From JAZDMK01 sp043800975 (GTDB taxonomy: Bacteria > Bacteroidota > Bacteroidia > Bacteroidales > JAHJDW01), in contig JAZDMK010000190.1 in NCBI GenBank assembly GCA_043800975.1, positions 1-35,446 of the forward strand: a stretch of DNA of 35,446 bases, written 5' to 3'. Positions 7,764-15,922 of this stretch are shown here, in pieces (the stretch's first letter is position 1; the number at the start of each line of letters is the position of its first letter). Position numbers and translations under genes: made by a program. The notes below the pieces were generated by a model. That model saw only the letters and a program-made list of their open reading frames with translations. It ran no database searches and was not told where the DNA came from.

Positions 7764-7794
7764 AACAGGAATATTATTTCATAATATTTCTGTT
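7764..7794. terminator. Hairpin between convergent genes
   Basis: A 13-bp stem (7764-7776 with 7782-7794, one G-T pair) and a 5-base loop sit in the 71-bp gap between the MFS gene and the nitroreductase gene. T tracts are short, so a role as two-way terminator is likely but not certain. Confidence 0.5.
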
Positions 7795-7798
7795 CTTA

Positions 7799-8347
7799 TT
7801 AGTAAGAATTATACTTACTCATTTCGTTCTTACTTTTTCTTTTCTTCTCTCTCAGTTTATCGTCTGCTGCGGGATAGCCGAGGGTGATAAGTAGTGCAAC
7901 ACGTTTGTTGCGCGGGAGGCTGAGCATTTTTTGCAATTCCTTTTCGCTGAACCAGCCCAGCATACAGGTGCCCAGACCCAGCTCTGCGGCTTGAAGGCAG
8001 AAGTGCTCCGCTGCGATGCCGATATCCATCAGATAAAAATCTTTGTCCTTCACCCGCCCGCCGATTTGTGAAAGGGTGTTGGGCTTTTCCGCTATGATTG
8101 CGACCATCACGGGTGCCTGTACAGCAAATTTATTAAAAGATAATACTGTATTGTACGTCAGTTTCGCCACCTGTTCGCGCAGGGGTTCTTTATCCACAAC
8201 AACAAAAGTCCAGGGCTGGCTGTTGCAGGCCGAGGGCGACAGACGGGCCGCTTCAAGACACAGATCGATTTTTTCTTTTTCCACTTTGCGTACAGAATCG
8301 TATGCTCTACAACTTTGACGGGATTTTGCAAGTTCTAAGAAATTCAT
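7799..8347 (-). CDS. Nitroreductase-family flavoprotein
   Basis: A 182-residue cytoplasmic protein of the nitroreductase family, FMN-dependent NAD(P)H oxidoreductases. Family marks are KSRQSCRAYD near the N-terminus (FMN phosphate site), ARLSPSACNSQPW (34-46), the MDIGIAAEHFCLQAAELGLGTC helix, broken here after LGLG, and the final ITLGYPA. The length is typical of the short single-domain group. Its ATG overlaps the stop of the phosphoglycerate kinase gene in ATGA (8344-8347), so the two are translationally coupled. The natural substrate is unknown. Confidence 0.88.
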   Translation of the reverse strand: MNFLELAKSRQSCRAYDSVRKVEKEKIDLCLEAARLSPSACNSQPWTFVVVDKEPLREQVAKLTYNTVLSFNKFAVQAPVMVAIIAEKPNTLSQIGGRVKDKDFYLMDIGIAAEHFCLQAAELGLGTCMLGWFSEKELQKMLSLPRNKRVALLITLGYPAADDKLREKKRKSKNEMSKYNSY

Positions 8348-9642
8348 TTTGTATTTTTTTCAATTAATGCTTTCACAGGCGCCAAACCCTCAGTACTTCC
8401 TTCCTGTATTGCCTTCAGCACAGCACCGCCTCCGGTAAAAATGTAATACTTCGGACTGTCGAGTGCAACAATATAAAGCCCGGGCAGCAGGCGTTTCAGC
8501 TCCTGCATGGTGTCGCCGCCGCCATACAGTTTCACAGCCTGCGGGTTTTCATCAATCAATTCATCCAGCGCAATGGTGCCTTCGTTGAACCAGGGCGTGA
8601 GACCCATCACAGCGTTCACAAAAACGGTATGTGCATTATGAAAAACTTCCAATACATTGGGTTCATGAAACGATTGCTTCGCAACATCCAGTACATAATT
8701 TAGTTTTGTTCCGGCTTTCAGTGTACGAATATCATGCATGCGGTATTGTCCGTCGATCCTGCCTTCCAGCGTATCACTTTCCACGATGTAAGGAAGCTCG
8801 ATTAATTTTTCGGGAAACTGTTTTGCGTATTCCACAAAATCGTGCGCCAGTTTCATGTCTTCTTCATCTATACCTTTAATGGTGAAACCGTATTTAGCTG
8901 CGAGATAGGCATTGTAAATCACACCGCCCAGCACCAGCTGATCGGCCTTTTTCAGCAGGGCATACAAAGGTTCAATCTTGGTATCGAACTTAGCGCCGCC
9001 AACTACCGCCACAAACGGACGTGTAGGTTCATAAATACGTTCCAGATTCTGAATTTCTTTCTGCATGAGAAATCCGGCATAGGAGGGAAGATGTTTTGCA
9101 ACACCTACCGTAGAAGCGTGTGCCTGCCACGATCCGAAAGCATCATTCACAAAAATATCGGCAAGCCCGGCCAGCTGATAGGCAAAGCGTTCGGCACGTT
9201 CGTCCTTCGCTTCTTCTCCTTCAAACCAGCGTGTGTTCGGGAGATAAACGCCGTCGATCCTGTCTTCGCGAAGATCACGGATAAGATGATTTACGGATGT
9301 TTCAATGCCGGCATATCCTTTTTTTTCTTCTGCATGAAATTCAGGAACGGCCAATTTAATATGCAATTTGTTTTGCAGATATTCTACAATCGGCTGCACG
9401 CTTGTGTTATCACTAATGTTGATCTCCTTTGTTTTTTTATCCAGCGGTCGTCCCACATGTGTCATCAGAATGATTTTCCCGCCACGTGCATTGATATAAT
9501 ACAGCGTTCCGATGGTTGCGTCGATACGATACGGATCATAGATGATTCCTTTTTTCACCACGTTATGATCTACGCGCACCAGCACGATTTTACCCTTGAG
9601 GTCGGCCTGCTGCAGGGTGGGAAGGTTCTTGATGATTTCCAT
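8344..9642 (-). CDS. pgk: Divergent phosphoglycerate kinase
   Basis: A 432-residue protein with the two-domain PGK fold. Conserved: VRVDHN (22-27), an Arg at 39, THVGRP (61-66) for SHLGRP, LPNTRWFEGEE, FVNDAFG, GGAKFDTK, YGGGDT and FTGGGA. Departures: the nucleotide-site motif normally NGPMGVFE reads NAVMGLTPW (344-352), and the chain is longer than the usual 390-400 residues. The standard reaction is 1,3-bisphosphoglycerate + ADP to 3-phosphoglycerate + ATP. Whether this is the glycolytic enzyme or a second, specialised copy depends on the rest of the genome. It starts 4 bp after the PHP gene stop and overlaps the nitroreductase gene. Confidence 0.85.
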   Translation of the reverse strand: MEIIKNLPTLQQADLKGKIVLVRVDHNVVKKGIIYDPYRIDATIGTLYYINARGGKIILMTHVGRPLDKKTKEINISDNTSVQPIVEYLQNKLHIKLAVPEFHAEEKKGYAGIETSVNHLIRDLREDRIDGVYLPNTRWFEGEEAKDERAERFAYQLAGLADIFVNDAFGSWQAHASTVGVAKHLPSYAGFLMQKEIQNLERIYEPTRPFVAVVGGAKFDTKIEPLYALLKKADQLVLGGVIYNAYLAAKYGFTIKGIDEEDMKLAHDFVEYAKQFPEKLIELPYIVESDTLEGRIDGQYRMHDIRTLKAGTKLNYVLDVAKQSFHEPNVLEVFHNAHTVFVNAVMGLTPWFNEGTIALDELIDENPQAVKLYGGGDTMQELKRLLPGLYIVALDSPKYYIFTGGGAVLKAIQEGSTEGLAPVKALIEKNTK

Positions 9643-9646
9643 AATT

Positions 9647-12001
9647 TTACTTTTGAATAACCAGTTTTTTGGTAACGGATGATGATGGGGATGTTAAAGA
9701 TAGACAATAAATCCCCGAACTCAGGTTTTCAACATTAAAATTAAAATTTCCTTCTTCATCAGGATGAAAAGAAATGTTTTTTATTACTGAACAGCCCGTC
9801 AGATCGCTTATGGATAAAACTGCATTGTCCCATGATCTTTTTTCTGCTTTAATACAAACCACATCATTAGCCGGATTCGGAAAAATATGAATTTGATTTT
9901 CTATTGCATTGTGTGAAGAAATTCCGGTCGGATTTTGCGGACGTTTCATCCAGATTGGATTTGTATAGCATCGAAAAGTATCGCCTGCGCATGCGTGAAT
10001 GGCAGTAAATCCGGTATAATCGGCGTATGTTATAACTTCACCGCGCAGATAAAAATATTCGTTTTCAGAAATAGAATCGGGTGAAAGAATAACATTCATC
10101 AGCGAATCCAGCGACATACTAAATGAAAAAGTATTCGGAAATGAAGTAACAGGAATTTGAATTTCATGTTCTCCATCCAATGTGCCTGCAAATATTTTGA
10201 GCGATTGATAGGTGCCAAATTCCAGTGTAGTTGTGAGATTCAGTAAAAGGCGTGTTTGATAATATTCGTTCACATCGGGTAGAATTTCTTCTCCCACGAT
10301 TCCTTCAATGGTTGAGAAATTGACATCTGTATCTATGTTCATTGTCAATAGCGGGCCGTCCGACATCACGGCGTTCCCGTTCGCAAGCGCATGCAAAACG
10401 TGGTTTCCATTGCTTCCCATTCCCTGCGGACAATACAAAACAGTAGATGGTGTGCCAATCGCATTGTCATGAATATCCGCCACGACGCCATAAACAAAAT
10501 CGGTATTCGAATAATTAAAAGAACCGTGAGCATCGCTTCCTGCTGCATAATAAAAGCGATATCCCTGCAAGGCAGGATTTGCATTTTTCTCACGAACACC
10601 TTTGAGATTTAAAAATTTTGTAGTCTCAATATTTGATGCCAGCCGATTCAGATGATACATCGGTTCACTCAAAGCATAGGGAACAAATCCGTCGATACCG
10701 CTGTCGTATTCCACGTTCCAGGGGTTCATCGACTGATCGGTAGTTGTCAATGCATTTCTTGTATTCCATATTTCACCGCCACGAATTGTATTTTTAAATA
10801 AAAATGTTGTGGGCGTTTGCGAATAAATATCAGATGCAACGCTGGTGTTGTTGCAGTTTATCTGATCGAAGCCAACCCATGTTTCACCATTTTCAGGAAA
10901 GGCTGTATCGCCCACGTTCCAGTTTCCGCCACCGATTAGCGACGATAGCTTATCCCCGCCGGAAAAGGGATGCGCGGCATACGCAAAACCGCCCAGCTGC
11001 GATAAAGGATATAAAATATCATCGATACTCAGTGATGTGGCAGTAAGGTCACCGTCGCCATCGCCGAAATACGGAAGGATTCCGGGGTTTGATTCGGGCG
11101 GATAACAGAGCATGTGAATCACTTCTCCGTTACTGTTGTTTACGGAAAGTTCTTCGGCATGAATGAGCAACAGGCTGCTGTCAGCAGCGTTCAGTGATGT
11201 GATTTCATTGTGCTCGCGCGTCCAGTTGTCGGTCATGCTGTTTCCGTAATTATCGTAATCACAGGAATGATCTGTAATGGTAAGCCAGTCCAGCCCGACA
11301 GCTTTAGCCGCTTCTTTCGAGGCATTCAGCGGGAGTCCGAATTCCGCGCTGTTGTTGGTGTACATGCTGTGAAAATGAGAGTCACCCCGATACCATCCGT
11401 TGAGTGAAGGGAAATTGAAATCACTGCGAAACACGCGCAAATACGACGTTACGTCAGTCTGCCAGTTCAGGTTGAAATAAACTTTGATATCAATGGCATC
11501 TTCAAAACCGATCAGCTTATCGGATGGAATTGTGAAAGTGAAATACCAGAATTTTTGTGTGATATCCGTAAAGGTGCAGTCATCCGGCCAGGAGCAGGTA
11601 TCGCTTGAAAATCCGATAGTGTTCGTGCTGCTTTGTATGGCAAGGCTTGCATCGAATGATTGAATTCCTAATGCAGCATCTGTTTGTGACTTTGAAGAAA
11701 ACAATGCGTTGAAGCCCGGTTGTGAGAGTGATGTAAAAATTAATGGAGAACCGAATGTAGTACTTGTAGAATTCTTAATGGATATATCCAGAGATATTAA
11801 TTCAGCATTACTTCCCAAACCATCCGCATCTTTAATAAATATATGAACAGGAATTCCCATTAGACTTCCGCTGCCATCTGTCTTCTTCATGCGCCAGGGT
11901 GCGTCGGCCAGCTCGTCCTGACCGGTGGTATTGCTTTGTTGTTGTGCACTTGTAATAAATGGCAGCAGAAGCAGGAAGGATATAAAATGTATTTTTTTCA
12001 T
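9647..12001 (-). CDS. Secreted PHP-family (CehA/McbA-like) metallohydrolase, T9SS
   Basis: A 784-residue exported protein. After a signal peptide (ending ITSAQ, 20) and a beta-rich N-terminal region comes a PHP hydrolase domain with metal ligands in RGDSHFHS (His209, His211), TDHS (Asp244, His245), HAEELS (Glu283), VIHML (His296), AAHPFS and GSDAHG. The order is that of CehA/McbA-like PHP proteins, phosphoesterases or hydrolases. A T9SS domain (IFPNPAND to the end) directs secretion. An open frame reaches 12031, but ATG 12001 gives the signal peptide and lies just after a -7 box at 12010. It sits directly upstream of the PGK gene, an odd partner for an extracellular enzyme. Confidence 0.85.
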   Translation of the reverse strand: MKKIHFISFLLLLPFITSAQQQSNTTGQDELADAPWRMKKTDGSGSLMGIPVHIFIKDADGLGSNAELISLDISIKNSTSTTFGSPLIFTSLSQPGFNALFSSKSQTDAALGIQSFDASLAIQSSTNTIGFSSDTCSWPDDCTFTDITQKFWYFTFTIPSDKLIGFEDAIDIKVYFNLNWQTDVTSYLRVFRSDFNFPSLNGWYRGDSHFHSMYTNNSAEFGLPLNASKEAAKAVGLDWLTITDHSCDYDNYGNSMTDNWTREHNEITSLNAADSSLLLIHAEELSVNNSNGEVIHMLCYPPESNPGILPYFGDGDGDLTATSLSIDDILYPLSQLGGFAYAAHPFSGGDKLSSLIGGGNWNVGDTAFPENGETWVGFDQINCNNTSVASDIYSQTPTTFLFKNTIRGGEIWNTRNALTTTDQSMNPWNVEYDSGIDGFVPYALSEPMYHLNRLASNIETTKFLNLKGVREKNANPALQGYRFYYAAGSDAHGSFNYSNTDFVYGVVADIHDNAIGTPSTVLYCPQGMGSNGNHVLHALANGNAVMSDGPLLTMNIDTDVNFSTIEGIVGEEILPDVNEYYQTRLLLNLTTTLEFGTYQSLKIFAGTLDGEHEIQIPVTSFPNTFSFSMSLDSLMNVILSPDSISENEYFYLRGEVITYADYTGFTAIHACAGDTFRCYTNPIWMKRPQNPTGISSHNAIENQIHIFPNPANDVVCIKAEKRSWDNAVLSISDLTGCSVIKNISFHPDEEGNFNFNVENLSSGIYCLSLTSPSSSVTKKLVIQK

Positions 12002-12009
12002 AACAAAAG

Positions 12010-12039
12010 CAAAATTACTGAAAATTAGCATGAGTCAAA
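12010..12039 (-). promoter_or_regulatory. Possible promoter of the PHP gene, near-leaderless
   Basis: On the minus strand TTTG (12039-12036) and TAATTTTG (12017-12010) are 18 bp apart, matching the -33/-7 consensus. Transcription would start only a few bases before the ATG at 12001, so the mRNA would have almost no leader. Confidence 0.4.
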
Positions 12040-12127
12040 AAATAACAAATCACATTAAATAAGTAAAATCCGAAGTATTCAAATTAAATAAATATGTATT
12101 TTTACAGTAATCAAAAAAATCTTAACT

Positions 12128-13156
12128 ATGAAAAAACACATTTTACTTTTTATTTTATCCGTGGCAAGCGCTGTAGTTTTTGCACAGACTACGATTCAGA
12201 TGCAGATACCCGCACAGGCATCTACTTTCTCCGGCAACGTAAGGGGATATTGGTTTGCGGCTCCTACCTGCTTTACAATTACCGGTATTGAGGTTCCGAC
12301 TGATGCCAGCTCGGGAGTTCAGAATATTGCAATTGTCAGGCTTTATGCACCTCCCCCTTTATATAGCACTACTACAAACAATTTTACTACCTTATTTCTT
12401 GATCAGAATTCAGCTGCATCAGGAATGATCCCTATTAACATTCAGGTGGAGCAGGGTGATATCATTGGCATTCTGGGAAGCAGAGCCGATATCAATTCAT
12501 ATGCTTCCGGGCCTGTTTCAACAACCATTGAAGGTATGCCAGTTACGTTGGAACGAATGGGTATGCAATATCCGTTATCGACTACTACGCCTATGGATTT
12601 ATGGACTGAAGCCTCTGGGAGCATAAGCCGTGTCTGGATGTATTACGACTCACTGCTCACATACAACATCAATACTGTGATTACAAACAATGTGGTTGAC
12701 TTCACTAACGGAGCTGATTCTTCTTTCATTTCTGTTTGGAATTATGGTGACGGAAGTCCGCTGGATACGACTTGGAGTCCGACGCATACTTATGCAACCC
12801 CAGGAACATATACTGTATGTTCATACATCACAACGACCTGCGAAATTGATACGGTTTGCACATCTGTCACAATCACCAGCGTAGGTATGTCCACAGCTTT
12901 TGGGAATACAAGTGTAAAAATGTTTCCCAATCCGGTTCGGTCCAATGCTGTTTTCATTGTTAAATCTGATAAGGCAACGGGTACATTTAGTTTAAATTTA
13001 ACTGATATACATGGGAATGTGGTGTCAACATACACCGGTAATGTCAACGAGGAACTCACAATCGACTGCAGCGTATTTGCATCAGGAATGTATTTTTATA
13101 AAGCATGGAAAGATGGAAATGTATTGGGCTACGGGAAAATGATAATGGAAAAATGA
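12128..13156 (+). CDS. Secreted PKD-domain protein with T9SS domain
   Basis: A 342-residue secreted protein: signal peptide (1-19, ending VVFAQ), a beta-rich domain of unknown family (about 20-180) rich in Thr and Ser, a PKD domain (about 185-250) with VWNYGDGSP and the HTYATPGTYTV end motif, and a T9SS sorting domain from KMFPNPV to the end. It is probably a cell-surface adhesin or structural protein; no catalytic residues are visible. A strong terminator follows 16 bp after the stop. Confidence 0.75.
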   Translation: MKKHILLFILSVASAVVFAQTTIQMQIPAQASTFSGNVRGYWFAAPTCFTITGIEVPTDASSGVQNIAIVRLYAPPPLYSTTTNNFTTLFLDQNSAASGMIPINIQVEQGDIIGILGSRADINSYASGPVSTTIEGMPVTLERMGMQYPLSTTTPMDLWTEASGSISRVWMYYDSLLTYNINTVITNNVVDFTNGADSSFISVWNYGDGSPLDTTWSPTHTYATPGTYTVCSYITTTCEIDTVCTSVTITSVGMSTAFGNTSVKMFPNPVRSNAVFIVKSDKATGTFSLNLTDIHGNVVSTYTGNVNEELTIDCSVFASGMYFYKAWKDGNVLGYGKMIMEK

Positions 13157-13172
13157 TTTAATTATTAAATAT

Positions 13173-13203
13173 AACCGCACGAATTTTCGTGCGGTTTTTT
13201 TTT
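13173..13203 (+). terminator. Strong rho-independent terminator
   Basis: An 11-bp perfect GC-containing stem (13173-13183 with 13186-13196) and a run of T to 13203, 16 bp after the PKD-T9SS gene. Confidence 0.9.
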
Positions 13204-13220
13204 ATCTGTAAAGAAAAAGA

Positions 13221-13228
13221 TATATTTG
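13221..13228 (+). promoter_or_regulatory. -7 box of the propeller gene
   Basis: TATATTTG matches the -7 consensus and lies 21 bp before the ATG at 13250, just after the terminator. No clear TTG is seen at -33. Confidence 0.4.
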
Positions 13229-13249
13229 ATTATTCTCAAAAATCAAAAC

Positions 13250-14809
13250 ATGAAAAACATTTTTCAGGCTGTCCTTTTGCTGGTCAGCACTTCCTGCTTC
13301 GCACAACCGGTCTTAAGTTGGCAACACACTTATGGCGGCACTTTGCATGAATACGCTTGGAAAACAATTCCTACATCTGATGGCGGATTTGCTTTTGTCG
13401 GAGACTCTGAATCGAACGATCTGGATGTTTCGGGAAACCATGGGAACGACGACTTCTGGGTTGCAAAAGTCAACGCATCCGGCGTATTACAATGGTCGTT
13501 TTTATTTGGCGGTACTGAAGATGATTTTGGAAAAGATATTATTCAAACCGCCGATGGAGGCTTCATGGCAGTTGGCTATACGGGTTCTAATGATGGAAAC
13601 GTAACCGGTCATCATGGAACATATGGAAATGATGTTTGGGTGCTGAAACTCACATCAGCCGGTGCCTTAACGTGGGCGAAATGCTTTGGTGGAACGGATG
13701 ATGATGAAGGATTAATGATTGTTCAGAATACCTCTGGAGATTTTTATATTGCCGGAAGCACGTATTCGAATGATGGAGATGTGAGTGGAAATCATGCACA
13801 ATATTATTCTGATTTCTGGGTGATGAAAATGGATGCCGCAGGAACCCTGCTTGGGCAAAAATGTATTGGTGGTTCGGATTACGAAGAAGGAATTTGCCTG
13901 ACATTGACATCCGATAATGGATGTCTTGTTGGTGGTCGCACTAGTTCTACAGATGGTGATGCTATTGGATACCATGGTGGGAATGATATGCTCATTGCAA
14001 AATTAAATTCATCACTAACTGTTGAATGGTCTAAATGTTATGGTGGAACAGAAACTGAAGAATGCAATTCGGTAGTTCAGCTTACAGATGGAAGTTATGC
14101 TGCGTTAGGATACACAAGTACTCACAATAACGGTGATGTTACAGGACACCACGGTGCACAGGGATCAGATGATTTCTGGTTGTTAAAACTTACATCAACT
14201 GGAACGATAACATGGGCAAAATGTTATGGAGGTAGTGGCGATGACCAGGCAAACCCCTTGACAAAAACAACGGATGGCGGATATGCCATGAGTGGGTTGA
14301 CGAATTCTACAGATGGTGATGTCTCTGGTTTTCATACCGGATTCTGGGATCCGGATATCTGGGTTGCTAAAGTAGATGCATCAGGAAACCTCCAGTGGCA
14401 GCGCTGTTGCGGAGGATCAGGGCAAGATGAAGCCTTCAATATGTTTCAGGAAGCAAGTGGTGCTTTGGTTGTTACAGGCTTTACTTATTCTTCCGATTAT
14501 GATATAACATACAACCGGGGCAGCGCCGATGGTTGGATTCTAAAAGTGACAGGTTCTGCAGGAGTTAATGATAATTTATCAGATTTTCAAATTGATGTTT
14601 ATCCAAATCCGGCAACAGAAAAAATATTTGTCAATACAAAAGAAAAACTTCAGATAATAATTATGGAAGTATCTGGAAAAACAGTTTTTGAAGAAAACGA
14701 TTTTACCGGAGGATGGTTGGCTTTGCCAGTGTTATCAGATGGAATATACTATTTGGGAATTTCAACAGAACAAAAATCAACGATAAGAAAAATTGCTATT
14801 AAAAAATAA
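13250..14809 (+). CDS. Secreted seven-repeat beta-propeller, T9SS
   Basis: A 519-residue secreted protein with a signal peptide (1-19) and seven repeats of about 58-62 residues. Each repeat starts with a Trp/Lys-containing strand and GG(T/S), continues with (T/S)xDGG(F/Y) and a (N/T)DGDVSGxHG turn, and ends with D(F/I)W(V/L)xK. Seven copies suggest a closed seven-bladed propeller. The Asp/Gly-rich turns could bind calcium (inference). The T9SS domain starts at VYPNPAT. ATG 13250 is preferred to 13226 because it begins the signal peptide; the -7 box at 13221 overlaps the alternative start. A surface binding role is likely, and no enzyme motif is seen. Confidence 0.8.
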   Translation: MKNIFQAVLLLVSTSCFAQPVLSWQHTYGGTLHEYAWKTIPTSDGGFAFVGDSESNDLDVSGNHGNDDFWVAKVNASGVLQWSFLFGGTEDDFGKDIIQTADGGFMAVGYTGSNDGNVTGHHGTYGNDVWVLKLTSAGALTWAKCFGGTDDDEGLMIVQNTSGDFYIAGSTYSNDGDVSGNHAQYYSDFWVMKMDAAGTLLGQKCIGGSDYEEGICLTLTSDNGCLVGGRTSSTDGDAIGYHGGNDMLIAKLNSSLTVEWSKCYGGTETEECNSVVQLTDGSYAALGYTSTHNNGDVTGHHGAQGSDDFWLLKLTSTGTITWAKCYGGSGDDQANPLTKTTDGGYAMSGLTNSTDGDVSGFHTGFWDPDIWVAKVDASGNLQWQRCCGGSGQDEAFNMFQEASGALVVTGFTYSSDYDITYNRGSADGWILKVTGSAGVNDNLSDFQIDVYPNPATEKIFVNTKEKLQIIIMEVSGKTVFEENDFTGGWLALPVLSDGIYYLGISTEQKSTIRKIAIKK

Positions 14810-14853
14810 TAAATAAACGTTAAACTACTTTTTGTTATATAGAAATCAAAAAC

Positions 14854-15384
14854 TTAAATACCTCTTTCTCTTCTTTTCTTCTCAATAATTTCTTTCGCCA
14901 TTTCGTAATAATCGACGGGCTCTTTCTTTAATTTAAGGGCATACTCATTAAGAAATTTCTTTCCTTTTCTGTAATCCGAAAGATCTTTTAAAATAATTTT
15001 TTCAACTCGTTCTCCTTTCAGAATGATTTCAAACGAAAAAGTTAAATTTTTATCTGAAAAATATACACTGGGTTGATCTTTGGGATTTCGAATATCAACA
15101 GAGCTTTCAGGCTTCAGAATGATTTTATCATACGCACTGAGTTCCGACCAGTCACCAAATTTAAAAAATAAAAAATCCTGATAAGGCTTTATAAGTTCAT
15201 GTTTAAAATCAATTAAAGTTCCGCGGATAGAAAGAAAAAGCAATAATCCAGGAATGATTAATACAGCTCCTGCAATCACACTTGTCAGCGGACCAAAGAA
15301 CAAATAAATGGATAGCAGTATTAATGCAAGCCCGGCGTATGAATGCTTTCCGCTGAATGTAGGTCCTCTTGAAATTTTTTCCAT
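14854..15384 (-). CDS. Two-TM membrane protein, paralogue 2
   Basis: A 176-residue protein with two closely spaced membrane segments (about 17-52) and a cytoplasmic domain of about 120 residues. It has the same length and layout as the gene just upstream: both share GTLID, an FLFFKFGDW or LLFFKVGKW segment and a Y-x-K-I-(I/L)-L strand, and both end in a charged helix (EKKRRERGI here). The layout resembles bacterial PH-like membrane proteins, but I do not recognise the family. It is 3 bp downstream of its paralogue and the last gene of the aspartase operon. Confidence 0.65.
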   Translation of the reverse strand: MEKISRGPTFSGKHSYAGLALILLSIYLFFGPLTSVIAGAVLIIPGLLLFLSIRGTLIDFKHELIKPYQDFLFFKFGDWSELSAYDKIILKPESSVDIRNPKDQPSVYFSDKNLTFSFEIILKGERVEKIILKDLSDYRKGKKFLNEYALKLKKEPVDYYEMAKEIIEKKRRERGI

Positions 15385-15387
15385 AAA

Positions 15388-15918
15388 TTAATAATTTTCG
15401 CGCTCTCTTTCTCTTTCCCTTCTTCTTTCTTGAATGCGCTCATAGAGTTCTTTATATTGATCATACACTTCCATCCCAAGCAGTTTAGAAAATTTATCTA
15501 AAAAAGCTTTTGCTTCGGAATAGCGTGTAAATTCTTGAACATAAATGTCTGGTTCGTTTTCACTTTTAAAGTAAATATCAAATGAGCGGGTAGTAATAGT
15601 GCTGGAAAGACTTTGATAATTCATAGTTTGAGTACTGTTTTCATAGCGAAGTAGGATTTTTTTATAGTTAGTAATATCCTTCCATTTTCCAACTTTGAAG
15701 AATAACAGATCATAATACACTTTAGCTTGTTTTTTATCAATATCTATTAATGTTCCTTCTATAGCCAGGAAGCAAATAATGCCAAAAAAAAGAAGAGGAA
15801 AACCTGCAATAATTAAATAAATAGGCCCAAAAAAGCATGCGATTGAAAAAGTACATAAAACTAATCCAATCCCAAAAACATAACCTCTCATGGTTACACC
15901 TTTTACTACTTTTTCCAT
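15388..15918 (-). CDS. Two-TM membrane protein, paralogue 1
   Basis: A 176-residue twin of the following gene. Two hydrophobic segments (about 12-52) are followed by a soluble part starting GTLIDIDKKQ. The C-terminus is a charged helix with an alternating Arg-Glu tail (RERERERENY), encoded by a CT/TC-rich tract on the plus strand that might slip in replication. It begins 4 bp after the aspartase-fusion stop, so it is very probably co-transcribed with it. The function is unknown; shared cyclic-nucleotide or aspartate physiology would be pure inference. Confidence 0.65.
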   Translation of the reverse strand: MEKVVKGVTMRGYVFGIGLVLCTFSIACFFGPIYLIIAGFPLLFFGIICFLAIEGTLIDIDKKQAKVYYDLLFFKVGKWKDITNYKKILLRYENSTQTMNYQSLSSTITTRSFDIYFKSENEPDIYVQEFTRYSEAKAFLDKFSKLLGMEVYDQYKELYERIQERRRERERERENY

Positions 15919-15922
15919 ATTA

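Noticed and set aside
8842..9660. Open frame of 272 codons on the plus strand
   Set aside because: It lies antisense to the phosphoglycerate kinase gene, has a Phe/Cys/His-rich composition typical of a shadow frame and no recognisable domain.
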